From contig JBBANM010000020.1 of the NCBI GenBank assembly GCA_040401995.1, positions 1-64,000 on the forward strand: a stretch of 64,000 nt of DNA. The letters are read 5' to 3'. Origin of the DNA: Haliscomenobacter sp040401995 (lineage in GTDB: Bacteria; Bacteroidota; Bacteroidia; Chitinophagales; Saprospiraceae). Within the stretch, counting starts at the first letter, position 1, and every line of letters begins with the position of its first letter. The notes below the pieces were generated by a model. That model worked only from the letters and a program-made list of their open reading frames with translations, had not been told where the DNA came from and did no database searches. Made by a program: the position numbers and the translations under genes. This document shows positions 1-7,712 of this stretch, piece by piece.

Positions 1-70
1 GTATTTGGTAAGCTTGCGATTCTTTTCTTGACTAAATGGACAGACACTAATTAACCCGACTCCTGACATC

Positions 71-283
71 ATGGGTGATAAAAGTGTTTCTGTAAATACA
101 AACTATAAAATTAATGTAAGCGGAAACAATGCTTGGTCAACACATGACCAAGAAACAACCGCAACAGACGGAACAAAATCATATTCTTTTGAAATGCGTA
201 TTTTAGAAAAAATAAATGGCGCTTGGAAAATTGTAGGTGAATCTGTGCATCATTACAATCCGACTAAAAGCGGTAGCCGCTAA
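71..283 (+). pseudogene. C-terminal piece of an NTF2/SnoaL-like protein, probably broken
   Basis: The 70 residues read like the last strands of an NTF2/SnoaL-like small-domain protein, with the closing signature of a charged strand followed by NGAWKIVGE. The reading frame is open only from about position 32, where an in-frame TGA at 29-31 blocks it. Intact family members carry 60-90 more residues before this part. Either the gene is truncated or frameshifted, or it is a remnant. Its TAA stop (281-283) is also the first bases of a hairpin repeat. No function can be assigned beyond the fold. Confidence 0.45.
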
Positions 284-425
284 CAACACAGCCTTCGTTC
301 AGCATGTATCGCCAAGAATGAGGGCTGTGTTTAATGGAACTTTGGTAGCTGGGCTTGGAGAGGATTACCTATCTATTGTGGGATTTTCTAGCGGTTTGAT
401 GTGGCGCACTTTGGCTGGATATCAG
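281..425. repeat. Repeat family B, copy 1, with hairpin next to a stop codon
   Basis: A 9-bp perfect inverted repeat (AACACAGCC at 285-293, GGCTGTGTT at 323-331) starts in the stop codon of the preceding fragment. About 90 bp follow that closely match 3516-3602, including the shared strings ACTTTGGTAGC and ACTTTGGCT. The second copy also sits downstream of a gene. Short reading frames across both copies are shadows. The arrangement recalls a cassette-boundary element, but I could not match integron attC core sites. Confidence 0.6.
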
Positions 426-437
426 TCCTGCAAATTG

Positions 438-665
438 GCAGAAGCTGATATTTTTTTGACCATCCCCAAAAAAACACCCTTGAATTTGTAGTCTGAGGTG
501 TATATCTTAGCTTGTCATTGGAGCCGCCATTTAGGTGTAGTCAGTTGGCTGCTTCAATACTGGTGCCACTGGATTTATTCACTGCCCATAAGATCATGTA
601 TACCCGGCGGCTTCGTCGAACAGCGTTATATCCGAGCTTGGCAGCAAAGCCTTCGGATATAACGC
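438..665. repeat. Repeat family C, copy 1, ending in a 13-bp stem hairpin
   Basis: This stretch is a diverged duplicate of 9189-9415; both contain GAAGCTGATA, TTTTTTGACCAT and TGGATTTATTCA in the same order. Its right end is a perfect 13-bp inverted repeat (GCGTTATATCCGA at 623-635, TCGGATATAACGC at 653-665) that directly abuts the palindromic element at 667. The other copy has a similar but diverged hairpin at its right end. No coding potential is convincing on either strand. Confidence 0.6.
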
Positions 666-666
666 T

Positions 667-830
667 TAGAGCTTGTTCAGGATTCTGGTTCGAGCTACAA
701 ATGGCTAAAATCCACCCCAATTTCGTTGCGAAAATGCTCATGTAGCGCTGCTACACTCCGCTTTTCGCGCCTCATTGGTGCGGATTTTAGCTCATTTTCG
801 CTATCGAACCAGAATTCTGAACAAGCTCTA
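667..830. repeat. Large palindromic element (family A), copy 1, reverse orientation
   Basis: A 164-bp imperfect palindrome with terminal inverted repeats TAGAGCTTGTTCAG and CTGAACAAGCTCTA and a TGTAGCGCTGCTACA core. It is the reverse complement of the orientation seen in most other copies. It fills the gap upstream of the first Crp/Fnr gene. The stretch 284-877 as a whole contains only repeats and no supportable gene. Confidence 0.9.
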
Positions 831-877
831 GTATTGTGACTACCCAAAAAACAGCAGAACAATTCTAAACATTACCG

Positions 878-1447
878 ATGTACGAACTTCTTTTCAAATA
901 TATCCAAAACAAAACAGAAATTGATGAAAAGACTTTTTCTGAATTTTGCCATTATTTTAAGCCAAAAATGGTAAAGAAAAATGAATATATTTTAAGAGAA
1001 GGTGAGGTTTGCCGATATAATATATTTGTCAATACAGGTTGTCTAAAATTCTATTTAGTAAATGATGAAGGCAAGGAATTGATTAGGTATTTTGCCTTTG
1101 AAAGTAAATTTGGAACGGCTTTGAGTAGCTTAATTACCCAGAATCCTTCTTCCGAATACATTCAAGCCATTGAGAAAACAGAACTTTTAGTGATTTCGCG
1201 ACAAGATTTTTTTTATTTAGTGGATACGGTGCCTCAAATCAACTTTATTTATCGAGATATTTTGGAAATGGCTTATTTAACCTCTCAAGAAAGGATTTAC
1301 GGTTTGCAAGGGCAACGTGCATTGCAACAACTGAAATGGCTCATGACCTATCAACCCAAAATATTGTCAAGGCTTTCAAACAAAGTTATTGCCTCTTATT
1401 TGGGGGTTACGCCTTATACTTTAAGTAGGTTAAAATCAGAACTTTAA
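878..1447 (+). CDS. Crp/Fnr-family transcriptional regulator
   Basis: This 189-residue protein has the layout of short Bacteroidota Crp/Fnr regulators: a cyclic-nucleotide-binding-like beta-roll at about residues 20-115 (ILREGEVCRYNIFVNTGCL region), a dimerisation helix, and a C-terminal helix-turn-helix at about 168-186 (VIASYLGVTPYTLSRL). The protein ends almost at the recognition helix, as is common in this group. The canonical cAMP-contact residues are not evident, so the ligand is unknown. A palindromic element lies just upstream and an intrinsic terminator just downstream, so it is probably a single-gene transcript. Target genes are unknown; the lipoprotein gene at 1563 is the nearest candidate. 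Confidence 0.88.
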   Translation: MYELLFKYIQNKTEIDEKTFSEFCHYFKPKMVKKNEYILREGEVCRYNIFVNTGCLKFYLVNDEGKELIRYFAFESKFGTALSSLITQNPSSEYIQAIEKTELLVISRQDFFYLVDTVPQINFIYRDILEMAYLTSQERIYGLQGQRALQQLKWLMTYQPKILSRLSNKVIASYLGVTPYTLSRLKSEL

Positions 1448-1490
1448 AACAAAGCAGGCTTCCCATGTAGAAAAGCCCGCTTTGTTTTAA
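1444..1490 (+). terminator. Intrinsic terminator after the Crp/Fnr gene
   Basis: The stem TTAAAACAAAGCAGGCTT pairs with AAGCCCGCTTTGTTTTAA across a short loop, with one mismatch. A-rich and T-rich flanks make it usable on either strand. The left arm overlaps the stop codon of the upstream gene. Confidence 0.8.
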
Positions 1491-1524
1491 AACGTTGCCA
1501 TAGAGCAATGTTTTTGTAGAATTG

Positions 1525-1564
1525 ATAACCGAACTTTGTTGCTCACAAAACAAAGTTCGGTTAT
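1525..1564 (+). promoter_or_regulatory. 16-bp perfect inverted repeat reaching into a start codon
   Basis: ATAACCGAACTTTGTT (1525-1540) and AACAAAGTTCGGTTAT (1549-1564) form a perfect 16-bp stem with an 8-base loop. The right arm includes the first two bases of the ATG at 1563. As RNA this would fully sequester the translation start of the lipoprotein gene; as DNA it could be an operator. Its closeness to a Crp/Fnr gene makes either reading possible. Confidence 0.6.
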
Positions 1565-3422
1565 GAAAAAATCACTTTTCATCCAAATCATTTTACTACT
1601 TACAGGATTGGCATTCAGTTGCAGTTCCGTAAAAAATGCTTCAAGTGCCAATATTGATACAAAAAAGGTAGCCACTGAGAAAAAAGAAGCAAAAAAAATA
1701 ATGCTGATGAATCGAATCGGGCCTTCTGTTTCCGAACTTTTCATTGCCAATACCGATGGCACCAATGAGCATAAATTATTTGAAAAATCGGGTTTTGATT
1801 ATCACGCTTCGTTTTCTCCTGATGGCAAATGGATAGTTTTTACTTCTGAACGAAACGGCTCGGGTCAATCAGATATTTATAGAGTTCGCACCGATGGAAC
1901 AGTTTTGGAACAATTAGTTGATAATCCTGCTTTTGACGACCAAGCCACATTATCTCCTGATGGCAAAACATTGGCTTTTGTGTCTTCAAGAGATACGAAA
2001 ACAACTAATATCTGGTTGATGGATATTCAAAGTAAAAAGTTGACGAATCTTACTGGCAAAAAAGGTATTACTGGCGACCCAATGAAACCGAATGGCTTTT
2101 TTCGACCTGCCTGGTCGCCTGATGGTCAGTGGATTGCATTTGCTTCTGACAGAAATACCGAGTGGGTGGGTCATACCCAGGGTAAGGGTTGGGAACACGT
2201 ACAAGCCTTGAAAATCTATGTTATTAAACCCGATGGGACAGGATTAAAGACAATTTCGGCAGATGGACTTTGTTCTGGTTCGCCAGAATGGTCGGCAGAT
2301 GGTAAAATGTTGGTATTTTATGAAATGAACCCAGAAGACACTTGGAATGCCCGAACTTCATTTGGAGCCAATAAAGCCATTTCTCAAATTGTAACCTTCG
2401 ATTTGGCAACCAATACTAAAACTGTAAAAACAACCGGACCGGGCTTAAAATTATTGCCCCATTTTGTTGGAAATGAGATTGGGTATTTAATTAAAGGAGG
2501 GGCAAATGAAGGCATTGGCTATACGGATGGGCTTTCGATTAAAAAAAATCTACGTTCGCCATCCTGGTCGCCCGATGGCAAAATCATGGTATATGAAAAG
2601 CAAAATTGGAAACCTCGCCAACAAAACGAGTTATTATACAGCTGGGATAAGGATCTTGAATATCGCTATACCGATGTATTTCCAAGTTTTTCAAAAGAAG
2701 GGAAATTACTTTTAACCGAAAAAGACGACAATTCTTCAATCGCCTACATGGATGCTGATGGCAGCAATAGGAAAAGAATTTTCAACGCAACCCAGGGTGA
2801 AGCTTTTTCCCCAGTTTGGTCGCCCGATGGTCAAAAAGTAGTGTTTGGCTATGGTGGATTTTTCCAAGGAAGAGCAACTCGGTCAGCAAAATTAGTAATG
2901 GTAAATAAAGATGGAACCGGTGTAGAAGACCTTACAACAGGTACGCCAAATGCTGGTTTTCCAAGTTATTCGCCTGATGGCAAGCATATTGTATATCGTA
3001 TTTGGAGTAAAGATGCAGTAGGGCTACGCATTATGAATCTTGAAGATAAGTCGGTCAAAGAATTAACTAACGACTATGACAACGTGCCCTTTTGGTCGCC
3101 CGATGGAACAAAAATATTGTTTACTCGAAAACATGGTAATAATAATTTCGATATTTTCACCATCAAACCGGATGGCACAGATTTAAAGCAATTGACCACT
3201 TTTCCCGCCAATGATGCCCATGCTGTATGGAAGGCAGATGGTAAAGAAATTTTGTGGAGTTGTGGCGATTATGGTTTTAAGGAAGAAGCTGCTTTGAGCG
3301 ACAATACTTTTCAGCCTTATGGTGTGATTTTTATTATGAATGCCGATGGCACCGGAAAACGACCATTGACCGACAGTATTTGGGAGGATTCAATGCCTTG
3401 TTTTGTGCCGACTAAGCAATAA
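1563..3422 (+). CDS. Lipoprotein with TolB-like PD40 beta-propeller repeats
   Basis: I choose the ATG at 1563 over a TTG 27 bases upstream because it gives a clean lipoprotein signal peptide (MKKSLFIQ, hydrophobic core, then LAFSC with the modified Cys at 20). The 619-residue product then carries at least nine WD40-like PD40 repeats, each with a core such as SFSPDGKWIVF, AWSPDGQWIAF or FWSPDGTKILF. This gives one or two beta-propellers resembling TolB or the N-terminal half of S9 peptidases. No peptidase or other catalytic domain follows. It is probably an outer-membrane or periplasmic-facing binding protein; the partner is unknown. The upstream hairpin overlaps its start codon. Confidence 0.85.
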   Translation: MKKSLFIQIILLLTGLAFSCSSVKNASSANIDTKKVATEKKEAKKIMLMNRIGPSVSELFIANTDGTNEHKLFEKSGFDYHASFSPDGKWIVFTSERNGSGQSDIYRVRTDGTVLEQLVDNPAFDDQATLSPDGKTLAFVSSRDTKTTNIWLMDIQSKKLTNLTGKKGITGDPMKPNGFFRPAWSPDGQWIAFASDRNTEWVGHTQGKGWEHVQALKIYVIKPDGTGLKTISADGLCSGSPEWSADGKMLVFYEMNPEDTWNARTSFGANKAISQIVTFDLATNTKTVKTTGPGLKLLPHFVGNEIGYLIKGGANEGIGYTDGLSIKKNLRSPSWSPDGKIMVYEKQNWKPRQQNELLYSWDKDLEYRYTDVFPSFSKEGKLLLTEKDDNSSIAYMDADGSNRKRIFNATQGEAFSPVWSPDGQKVVFGYGGFFQGRATRSAKLVMVNKDGTGVEDLTTGTPNAGFPSYSPDGKHIVYRIWSKDAVGLRIMNLEDKSVKELTNDYDNVPFWSPDGTKILFTRKHGNNNFDIFTIKPDGTDLKQLTTFPANDAHAVWKADGKEILWSCGDYGFKEEAALSDNTFQPYGVIFIMNADGTGKRPLTDSIWEDSMPCFVPTKQ

Positions 3423-3462
3423 TGGGATTTCCAACATTAATTCGCAAGACGAAATGAGTAGC

Positions 3463-3602
3463 CACCAACAACACTGCCTTCGTTCGGCATGCAATGTCAA
3501 GAATTAAGGCCCTGTTGAACGGAAACTTTGGTAGCGATTACCTATTTCTTATGGGATTTTCAAGTGGTTTAGTATGGCGTACTTTGGCTAGTTATCAGCC
3601 TG
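3463..3602. repeat. Repeat family B, copy 2
   Basis: Diverged duplicate of 281-425 and again downstream of a gene. It shares CAACAACAC, GCCTTCGTTC, ACTTTGGTAGC, GATTACCTAT and GGGATTTTC in order. An internal short hairpin (TGCC, loop TTCGTTC, GGCA) is present. With the two elements that follow, it fills 3423-4052, where I see no gene. Confidence 0.6.
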
Positions 3603-3651
3603 TTTTTCAAAGATCAGCGTACTTGCCGGCAAAAAAATGGTATTTTGAGGT

Positions 3652-3785
3652 GGTCTACTTATTCCTGACAGTGAAAAAGGAGTCAATCTGAGAAATTTCT
3701 TCGAAGTGCAGGATAAGGAAACACAGCGCGTTCATCCCTCCTACTAGAATGCGATTTTGGTTTTTCTTGAAAATGATCGAGTTAT
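3652..3785. repeat. Repeat family D, copy 1
   Basis: Matches 8824-8960 with shared blocks TGGTCTA, GAGAAATTTCTTCGAAGTG and ACACAGCGCGTTCATCCC in the same order and spacing. Both copies are non-coding. The identity of the element is unknown; it could be a remnant of a mobile element end. Confidence 0.6.
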
Positions 3786-3793
3786 GGGCTTCA

Positions 3794-4007
3794 TAAGAGT
3801 GTTTGGATTTTTTATTCGTGCTGCAAATGGCCAAAATTCACCCTAACTTCGTTGCGAAAATACTCATTTAGCGCTGTTCTGTTTTCCCGAGGGAATCGGG
3901 AAAACACTCTTTTCGATATGATCGGAAAGGTACCACGTTTTTAGCGCTTCGTTGGTGCAAATTTTGTCTCACCACGCTTGCGAACTAAAAACCCAAACAC
4001 ACTCTTA
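3794..4007. repeat. Large palindromic element (family A), copy 2, reverse orientation
   Basis: The ends TAAGAGTGTTTGG and CCAAACACACTCTTA are inverted repeats with one length difference. The interior carries the family core in reverse orientation plus an extra ~60 bp containing small palindromes (TTTTCCCGA, TCGGGAAAA). At 214 bp it is one of the longest copies. Confidence 0.85.
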
Positions 4008-4052
4008 GCCAATTGCGAAACGGTCTTCAAATAAGTTAATCAATTAAAACAA

Positions 4053-4652
4053 ATGAATATTACAGCAGACTTTCAACCATTAATTGACCACATACAAGAA
4101 AAAGTCTCCCTTTCAGAAGAAGAGGCACAGGAGTTTATCGCCTGTTTTAAACTCACCAAAGTAAAAAAACGCCAGTTTATCATTCAGCCAGACTTTGTTG
4201 CCAAATACCGCACCTATGTTTTACAGGGCGCTTTTATGGGTTATGTGGTGGCCGATGAAGGGCAGGACCATATCATTCAACTTGCTGTAGAAGACTGGTG
4301 GATTTCTGATTACAACAGTTATATTTTTCAGCAACCGGCCACTATGTTTGTAATGGCTTTGGAAGACAGCTTTATATTGCAGCTGGATTTTGCTAGTGAG
4401 CAAAAACTAAAAAGCATGAACCATAAGTATGAAACATTTTTCAGGATTACGGCTGAGCGTTCATTTGCCGGTATGCAGCGGAGAATCATTAGCAACCTTA
4501 CCAAAACTGCCGAAGAACGGTTTAGAGAATTTGAAGACAATTACCCACAAATCGCCAATCGATTTCCTCAATATGTCATTGCTTCCTTCCTGGGTATGAC
4601 CACGCAATACCTCTCAAAGCTCCGAAACATAAGGGTTTCCAAAAAAAGTTAA
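4053..4652 (+). CDS. Crp/Fnr-family transcriptional regulator
   Basis: A 199-residue regulator with an N-terminal cNMP-binding-like domain (about 20-120; the core reads FVAKYRTYVLQGAFMGYVV) and a C-terminal helix-turn-helix ending in VIASFLGMTTQYLSKLR (about 173-190). Members of this group commonly sit beside small redox operons, and here the operon starting at 4785 follows in the same direction after a short hairpin. I infer that it regulates that operon. The ligand or sensor chemistry is not visible; there are no Cys clusters for an iron-sulfur centre. Confidence 0.86.
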   Translation: MNITADFQPLIDHIQEKVSLSEEEAQEFIACFKLTKVKKRQFIIQPDFVAKYRTYVLQGAFMGYVVADEGQDHIIQLAVEDWWISDYNSYIFQQPATMFVMALEDSFILQLDFASEQKLKSMNHKYETFFRITAERSFAGMQRRIISNLTKTAEERFREFEDNYPQIANRFPQYVIASFLGMTTQYLSKLRNIRVSKKS

Positions 4653-4715
4653 TCTAGTTTCACTTTACTTCTTCATGTAGTTTCTCCATATTTCCTAATC
4701 CAGTTGGTTGTAAAA

Positions 4716-4745
4716 GGCCCCCTGTTGGGGCCATCTTTGTATTGT
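4716..4745 (+). terminator. Short GC hairpin between regulator and redox operon
   Basis: GGCCCC and GGGGCC form a 6-bp stem with a CTGTT loop, followed by ATCTTTGTATT. It is consistent with a terminator or with a leader hairpin for the operon; the T tract is weak. Confidence 0.45.
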
Positions 4746-4784
4746 CAATAACGACACGCTGAACAACAAAAAATACAAAGCAAA

Positions 4785-5336
4785 ATGACCACAACGTCAA
4801 CCAGAACTTTTACAGTTCCTACCAGAGAAGAAGTATCGGAAAGCAATAAAGGCATTTTTGATAACCTCAAAAAAGGCCTAGGTTTTGTTCCAAACCTGTA
4901 TGCCTATTTCGCCAAAAGCGAAACAGCATTGGGCGACTACCTTACTCTGCAAAACCGCAAGAGCAGTTTAAAAGCAAAAGAAAGGGAAGTAATTAACCTG
5001 GTAGTCAGTCAAATTAATGGCTGCCGCTATTGCCAGAGTGCCCACACTGTATTGGGTAAAATGAATGGTTTTACCGACGAACAGGTAATTGAATTGCGTC
5101 AGGGTTCAGCATCATTCGACAGCAAATTGGATGCATTGGCAAAATTTACAGCATCAGTTACTGAAAACAGAGGCCATGCAAGCATTGATGTAAAAGAAGC
5201 ATTTTTTGCAGTCGGGTACACTGAAGCCAATTTGATTGATGCCGTAATTATTATTGGTGATAAAATCATCAGCAACTACATCCACAACCTTACTGGTTTT
5301 GAAATTGATTTTCCATTAGCAGACGAAATTGCTTAA
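4785..5336 (+). CDS. AhpD-like / carboxymuconolactone decarboxylase-family peroxidase-related protein
   Basis: The 183-residue all-helical protein carries the AhpD-type active-site signature CRYCQSAH with Cys80, Cys83 and His87. This motif in the CMD/AhpD superfamily supports thiol-disulfide peroxidase or reductase chemistry. It is the first gene of a same-strand run (CMD, SMP-30-like, SDR, membrane protein, old yellow enzyme) and follows a Crp/Fnr regulator. I infer a role in detoxifying peroxides or reactive electrophiles. The substrate and reducing partner are unknown. Confidence 0.86.
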   Translation: MTTTSTRTFTVPTREEVSESNKGIFDNLKKGLGFVPNLYAYFAKSETALGDYLTLQNRKSSLKAKEREVINLVVSQINGCRYCQSAHTVLGKMNGFTDEQVIELRQGSASFDSKLDALAKFTASVTENRGHASIDVKEAFFAVGYTEANLIDAVIIIGDKIISNYIHNLTGFEIDFPLADEIA

Positions 5337-5349
5337 TCAAACACACTGT

Positions 5350-5371
5350 AAGGGAGCAGATAAACTCCCTT
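5350..5371 (+). other. Intercistronic hairpin
   Basis: AAGGGAG and CTCCCTT form a 7-bp stem with an 8-base loop in the gap between the CMD and SMP-30-like genes. Similar hairpins at 4716 and 6448 separate neighbouring genes, so expression along the run may be graded or processed. Confidence 0.4.
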
Positions 5372-5409
5372 CCTTCTATATTCTTAACTTTCAACAAAAA
5401 AATCATACA

Positions 5410-6438
5410 ATGAAGTCTTTATATACTATCGCAGGTTTATTGTTGTTTTTATTGAGTGTAAACGGAGTTTACAGCCAATCAAACAATACAAACAAAACTG
5501 AAGCTATTGCACTACAAGGCAATCAAGTTTTTCCTGAAGGCATCATCAATTTACCAAGTAATGATTTATTGGTAGGCGGCTTTGGTGATGGTTCTATCCA
5601 AAAAATTGACAGCAAAAACAATGTCTCTTACTTTAGCAAACCAGGCGAAAACGGAATGGTTATAGCTGTTGGTTTTGCATTGGATAAAAAGAACAACAGG
5701 CTATGGGTGGCCAACTTTAATTTTAAGACAGCAAGTGGTAACCCCGGCAGCCAGTTTAAAGTGTTTGATTACACAACAGGCAAACTTCTGAAAACAATTC
5801 CTGAAAAATTTATTGAAGGAGCATTCTTTAACGAAGTAATTCTTGATGTAAGCGGCAACGCTTATGTTTCCAATACATTTGGGCCAAATCTTTATACTAC
5901 TTCATTTGAGTCAACCGATGCAACTGTATTTGTTGCCGATAATTTATTAAAAAACCCTTCACCCGACCAGCCTTTTGGTTTAAACGGATTAACCATTACC
6001 CCAGATAACAAATATTTAATAGCTTCTGTAATGAACAGGACTATTAAAGGTGGTGGAACTTTGGTAAAGGTAAATATTGCAACAAAAGAAGTAATCCCAA
6101 TAAAACTGAAAGATGATGAAGCTACTAAATCTTTCTCCGGTTCGGATGGAATGTTCTTCTATAATGGTCAACTGATGATGGTAAATGTGTACTCCAGCGC
6201 CGGTGCTATCTTTTCTGCAAAATTCAATAAAGATTATTCTGAGGCGGCTTTAACCATCAGGGATAAATTTCAATCAGCGTATGACCGCCCTACAGCTTCA
6301 GCTATTCGCAATGGTAAATTATACACTGTAAACAGCCAGTTGAACCATATCATTGATGATAAGGATGGTAAATTAAATACACCACCTATTCTTCCTTTTA
6401 AAGTAGTGGGTGTTCCATTAGCAAAATTATTGAAATAA
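5410..6438 (+). CDS. Secreted SMP-30/gluconolactonase-like beta-propeller protein
   Basis: The ATG at 5410 gives a signal peptide (MKSLYTIAGLLLFLLSVNG, cleavage near VYSQ). Upstream in-frame sequence is not needed and overlaps the previous gene. The 342-residue product has the strand pattern of an SMP-30/NHL-type six-bladed propeller, with FPEGI, GFALD, RLWVANF and GLTITPDNKYLIAS. These enzymes often hydrolyse lactones, but the metal ligands cannot be confirmed by eye. It sits between the AhpD-like and SDR genes, which fits a pathway handling small oxidised compounds, with this step outside the cytoplasm. Confidence 0.75.
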   Translation: MKSLYTIAGLLLFLLSVNGVYSQSNNTNKTEAIALQGNQVFPEGIINLPSNDLLVGGFGDGSIQKIDSKNNVSYFSKPGENGMVIAVGFALDKKNNRLWVANFNFKTASGNPGSQFKVFDYTTGKLLKTIPEKFIEGAFFNEVILDVSGNAYVSNTFGPNLYTTSFESTDATVFVADNLLKNPSPDQPFGLNGLTITPDNKYLIASVMNRTIKGGGTLVKVNIATKEVIPIKLKDDEATKSFSGSDGMFFYNGQLMMVNVYSSAGAIFSAKFNKDYSEAALTIRDKFQSAYDRPTASAIRNGKLYTVNSQLNHIIDDKDGKLNTPPILPFKVVGVPLAKLLK

Positions 6439-6447
6439 ATACTTGAA

Positions 6448-6484
6448 AAGGGGCAGGTAAATATCCTGCCCTTCAATTTTTTAA
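6448..6484 (+). terminator. Intrinsic terminator inside the redox gene run
   Basis: AAGGGGCAGG pairs with CCTGCCCTT across a 7-base loop, followed by CAATTTTTTAA. This is a good intrinsic terminator, so the SDR and downstream genes may have a separate promoter or rely on readthrough. Confidence 0.7.
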
Positions 6485-6494
6485 AATAAAAGAA

Positions 6495-7259
6495 ATGAAA
6501 GTTTGGAATTTAAAAAATAAAAAAGCAGTTATAACCGGCAGTACTAAAGGCATAGGTTATGCAACCGCAGCAGAATTTCTTTCTCTGGGTGCAGCAGTAA
6601 TAATCGTTGCAAGAAATGAAGAGGAAGTAAATGCAAGCATAAGTAAATGGAATAAAGAAGGATTAGAGGCTTACGGAGTAGCTGCTGATACAAGCACCGT
6701 TGAAGGCCGGAAAAAATTACTGGAAACTGTAATGGAGAAATGGGATGCCATTGATGTATTGGTAAATAATGTTGGCACCAATATCAGGAAGCAGTTTAAT
6801 GATTATACAACAGAAGAGTATCAAGGGGTATTTAACGTAAACATTTACAGTACCATTGAAGTAACACAAATGTTTTTTCCATTATTGCAAAAATCCGGCA
6901 ATGCTTCTATTATTAATGTGGCATCAATTGCAGGCATGCTGGATGCGGAGACGGGCATACCGTATGGGATGACAAAGGCCGCCGAGATACAATTAACCAA
7001 AGGCCTTGCAAATGAGTGGGCAAAGCATGGCATACGGGTTAATACAGTTTCTCCCTGGTTTACCCGTACACCATTAACTGCAACATTATTTGATAATCCT
7101 GAGCTAATGGAAAAGGTATTGCGCCGCACACCACTCGGCAGAGCGGCAGAGGCAGCTGAAATGGCAAGTGTGATAGCATTTCTGGCAATGGATAAATCAT
7201 CCTACATCACCGGGCAAAATATTGCGGTAGATGGCGGCATGACGGTGAAAGCATTTTAG
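6495..7259 (+). CDS. SDR-family oxidoreductase (tropinone reductase-like)
   Basis: A 254-residue classical short-chain dehydrogenase/reductase: cofactor motif TGSTKGIG at 14-21, NNVG at 91-94, catalytic Ser144, Tyr157 and Lys161 (YGMTK), and the C-terminal GQNIAVDGG signature. Length and motifs are complete. It probably reduces a ketone or oxidises an alcohol with NAD(P)(H). The substrate is unknown, but its neighbours (old yellow enzyme, AhpD-like) suggest detoxification. Its TAG stop at 7257-7259 coincides with the first bases of a palindromic element. Confidence 0.9.
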   Translation: MKVWNLKNKKAVITGSTKGIGYATAAEFLSLGAAVIIVARNEEEVNASISKWNKEGLEAYGVAADTSTVEGRKKLLETVMEKWDAIDVLVNNVGTNIRKQFNDYTTEEYQGVFNVNIYSTIEVTQMFFPLLQKSGNASIINVASIAGMLDAETGIPYGMTKAAEIQLTKGLANEWAKHGIRVNTVSPWFTRTPLTATLFDNPELMEKVLRRTPLGRAAEAAEMASVIAFLAMDKSSYITGQNIAVDGGMTVKAF

Positions 7260-7442
7260 AGCTTGTTCAGGATTCTGGTTCGATGGCGTAGTGAGCTAAA
7301 ATTCGCATCAATGAGGCGCAAAAAGTGGAGTAGATCCCGACTTTGTCGAGGACAGGTCAGCGCCACATGAGCATTTTTGTAACGAAGTTGAGTTGAATTT
7401 TGGCCATTTGCAGCTCAAAGCAGAAACCTGAACAAGCGCTTA
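7257..7442. repeat. Large palindromic element (family A), copy 3
   Basis: Begins with TAGAGCTTGTTCAG, whose TAG is the stop codon of the SDR gene, and ends with CTGAACAAGCGCTTA. The arms match over most of their length. The apex carries the extra TCCCGAC/GTCGAGGA hairpin followed by ACAGGTCAGCGC, as in copies at 20871 and 56171. Confidence 0.9.
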
Positions 7443-7468
7443 ATAATAAATTTTAAATACGTTCAAAA

Positions 7469-7708
7469 ATGACAGAACTATTCAAGTACTACGGCCTCGA
7501 CTGGCTGGCAATGATAATGAGTGTAATTGCTATGCTGTTGTTGGGTAATAAAGTAAAATGGGGGTTTGTATCATTTATGATTGCCAATATAGCCTGGATA
7601 GCATTAGGTATTGCTTTACTGCATAGTTATGCTATAATTATTGGCAACTGCATATTCCTTATTACCAATACAAGGGGTTTTATAAAATGGAATCAAACAA
7701 AAAATTAA
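7469..7708 (+). CDS. Small three-segment membrane protein
   Basis: The 79-residue protein has about three hydrophobic helices (LAMIMSVIAMLLLG, FVSFMIANIAWIALGIALL, YAIIIGNCIFLIT) with short polar turns. Such small proteins are sometimes annotated as PnuC-like because of the helix-N-x-R-G pattern, but it is far shorter than PnuC. It ends 4 bases before the old yellow enzyme start, so the two are cotranscribed. No function can be assigned. Confidence 0.7.
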   Translation: MTELFKYYGLDWLAMIMSVIAMLLLGNKVKWGFVSFMIANIAWIALGIALLHSYAIIIGNCIFLITNTRGFIKWNQTKN

Positions 7709-7712
7709 CAAC

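Noticed and set aside
281..333. Integron attC site and a gene-cassette array
   Set aside because: Hairpins follow several genes and all genes are on one strand, but I could not find conserved R'/R'' core sites with correct orientation at both copies, no integrase is in the window, and the hairpin at 623-665 has its core in the wrong orientation.
237..491. 84-residue reading frame, and its counterpart at 3494-3691
   Set aside because: Both run through copies of repeat family B. They resemble each other only because the DNA is duplicated; composition is not protein-like.
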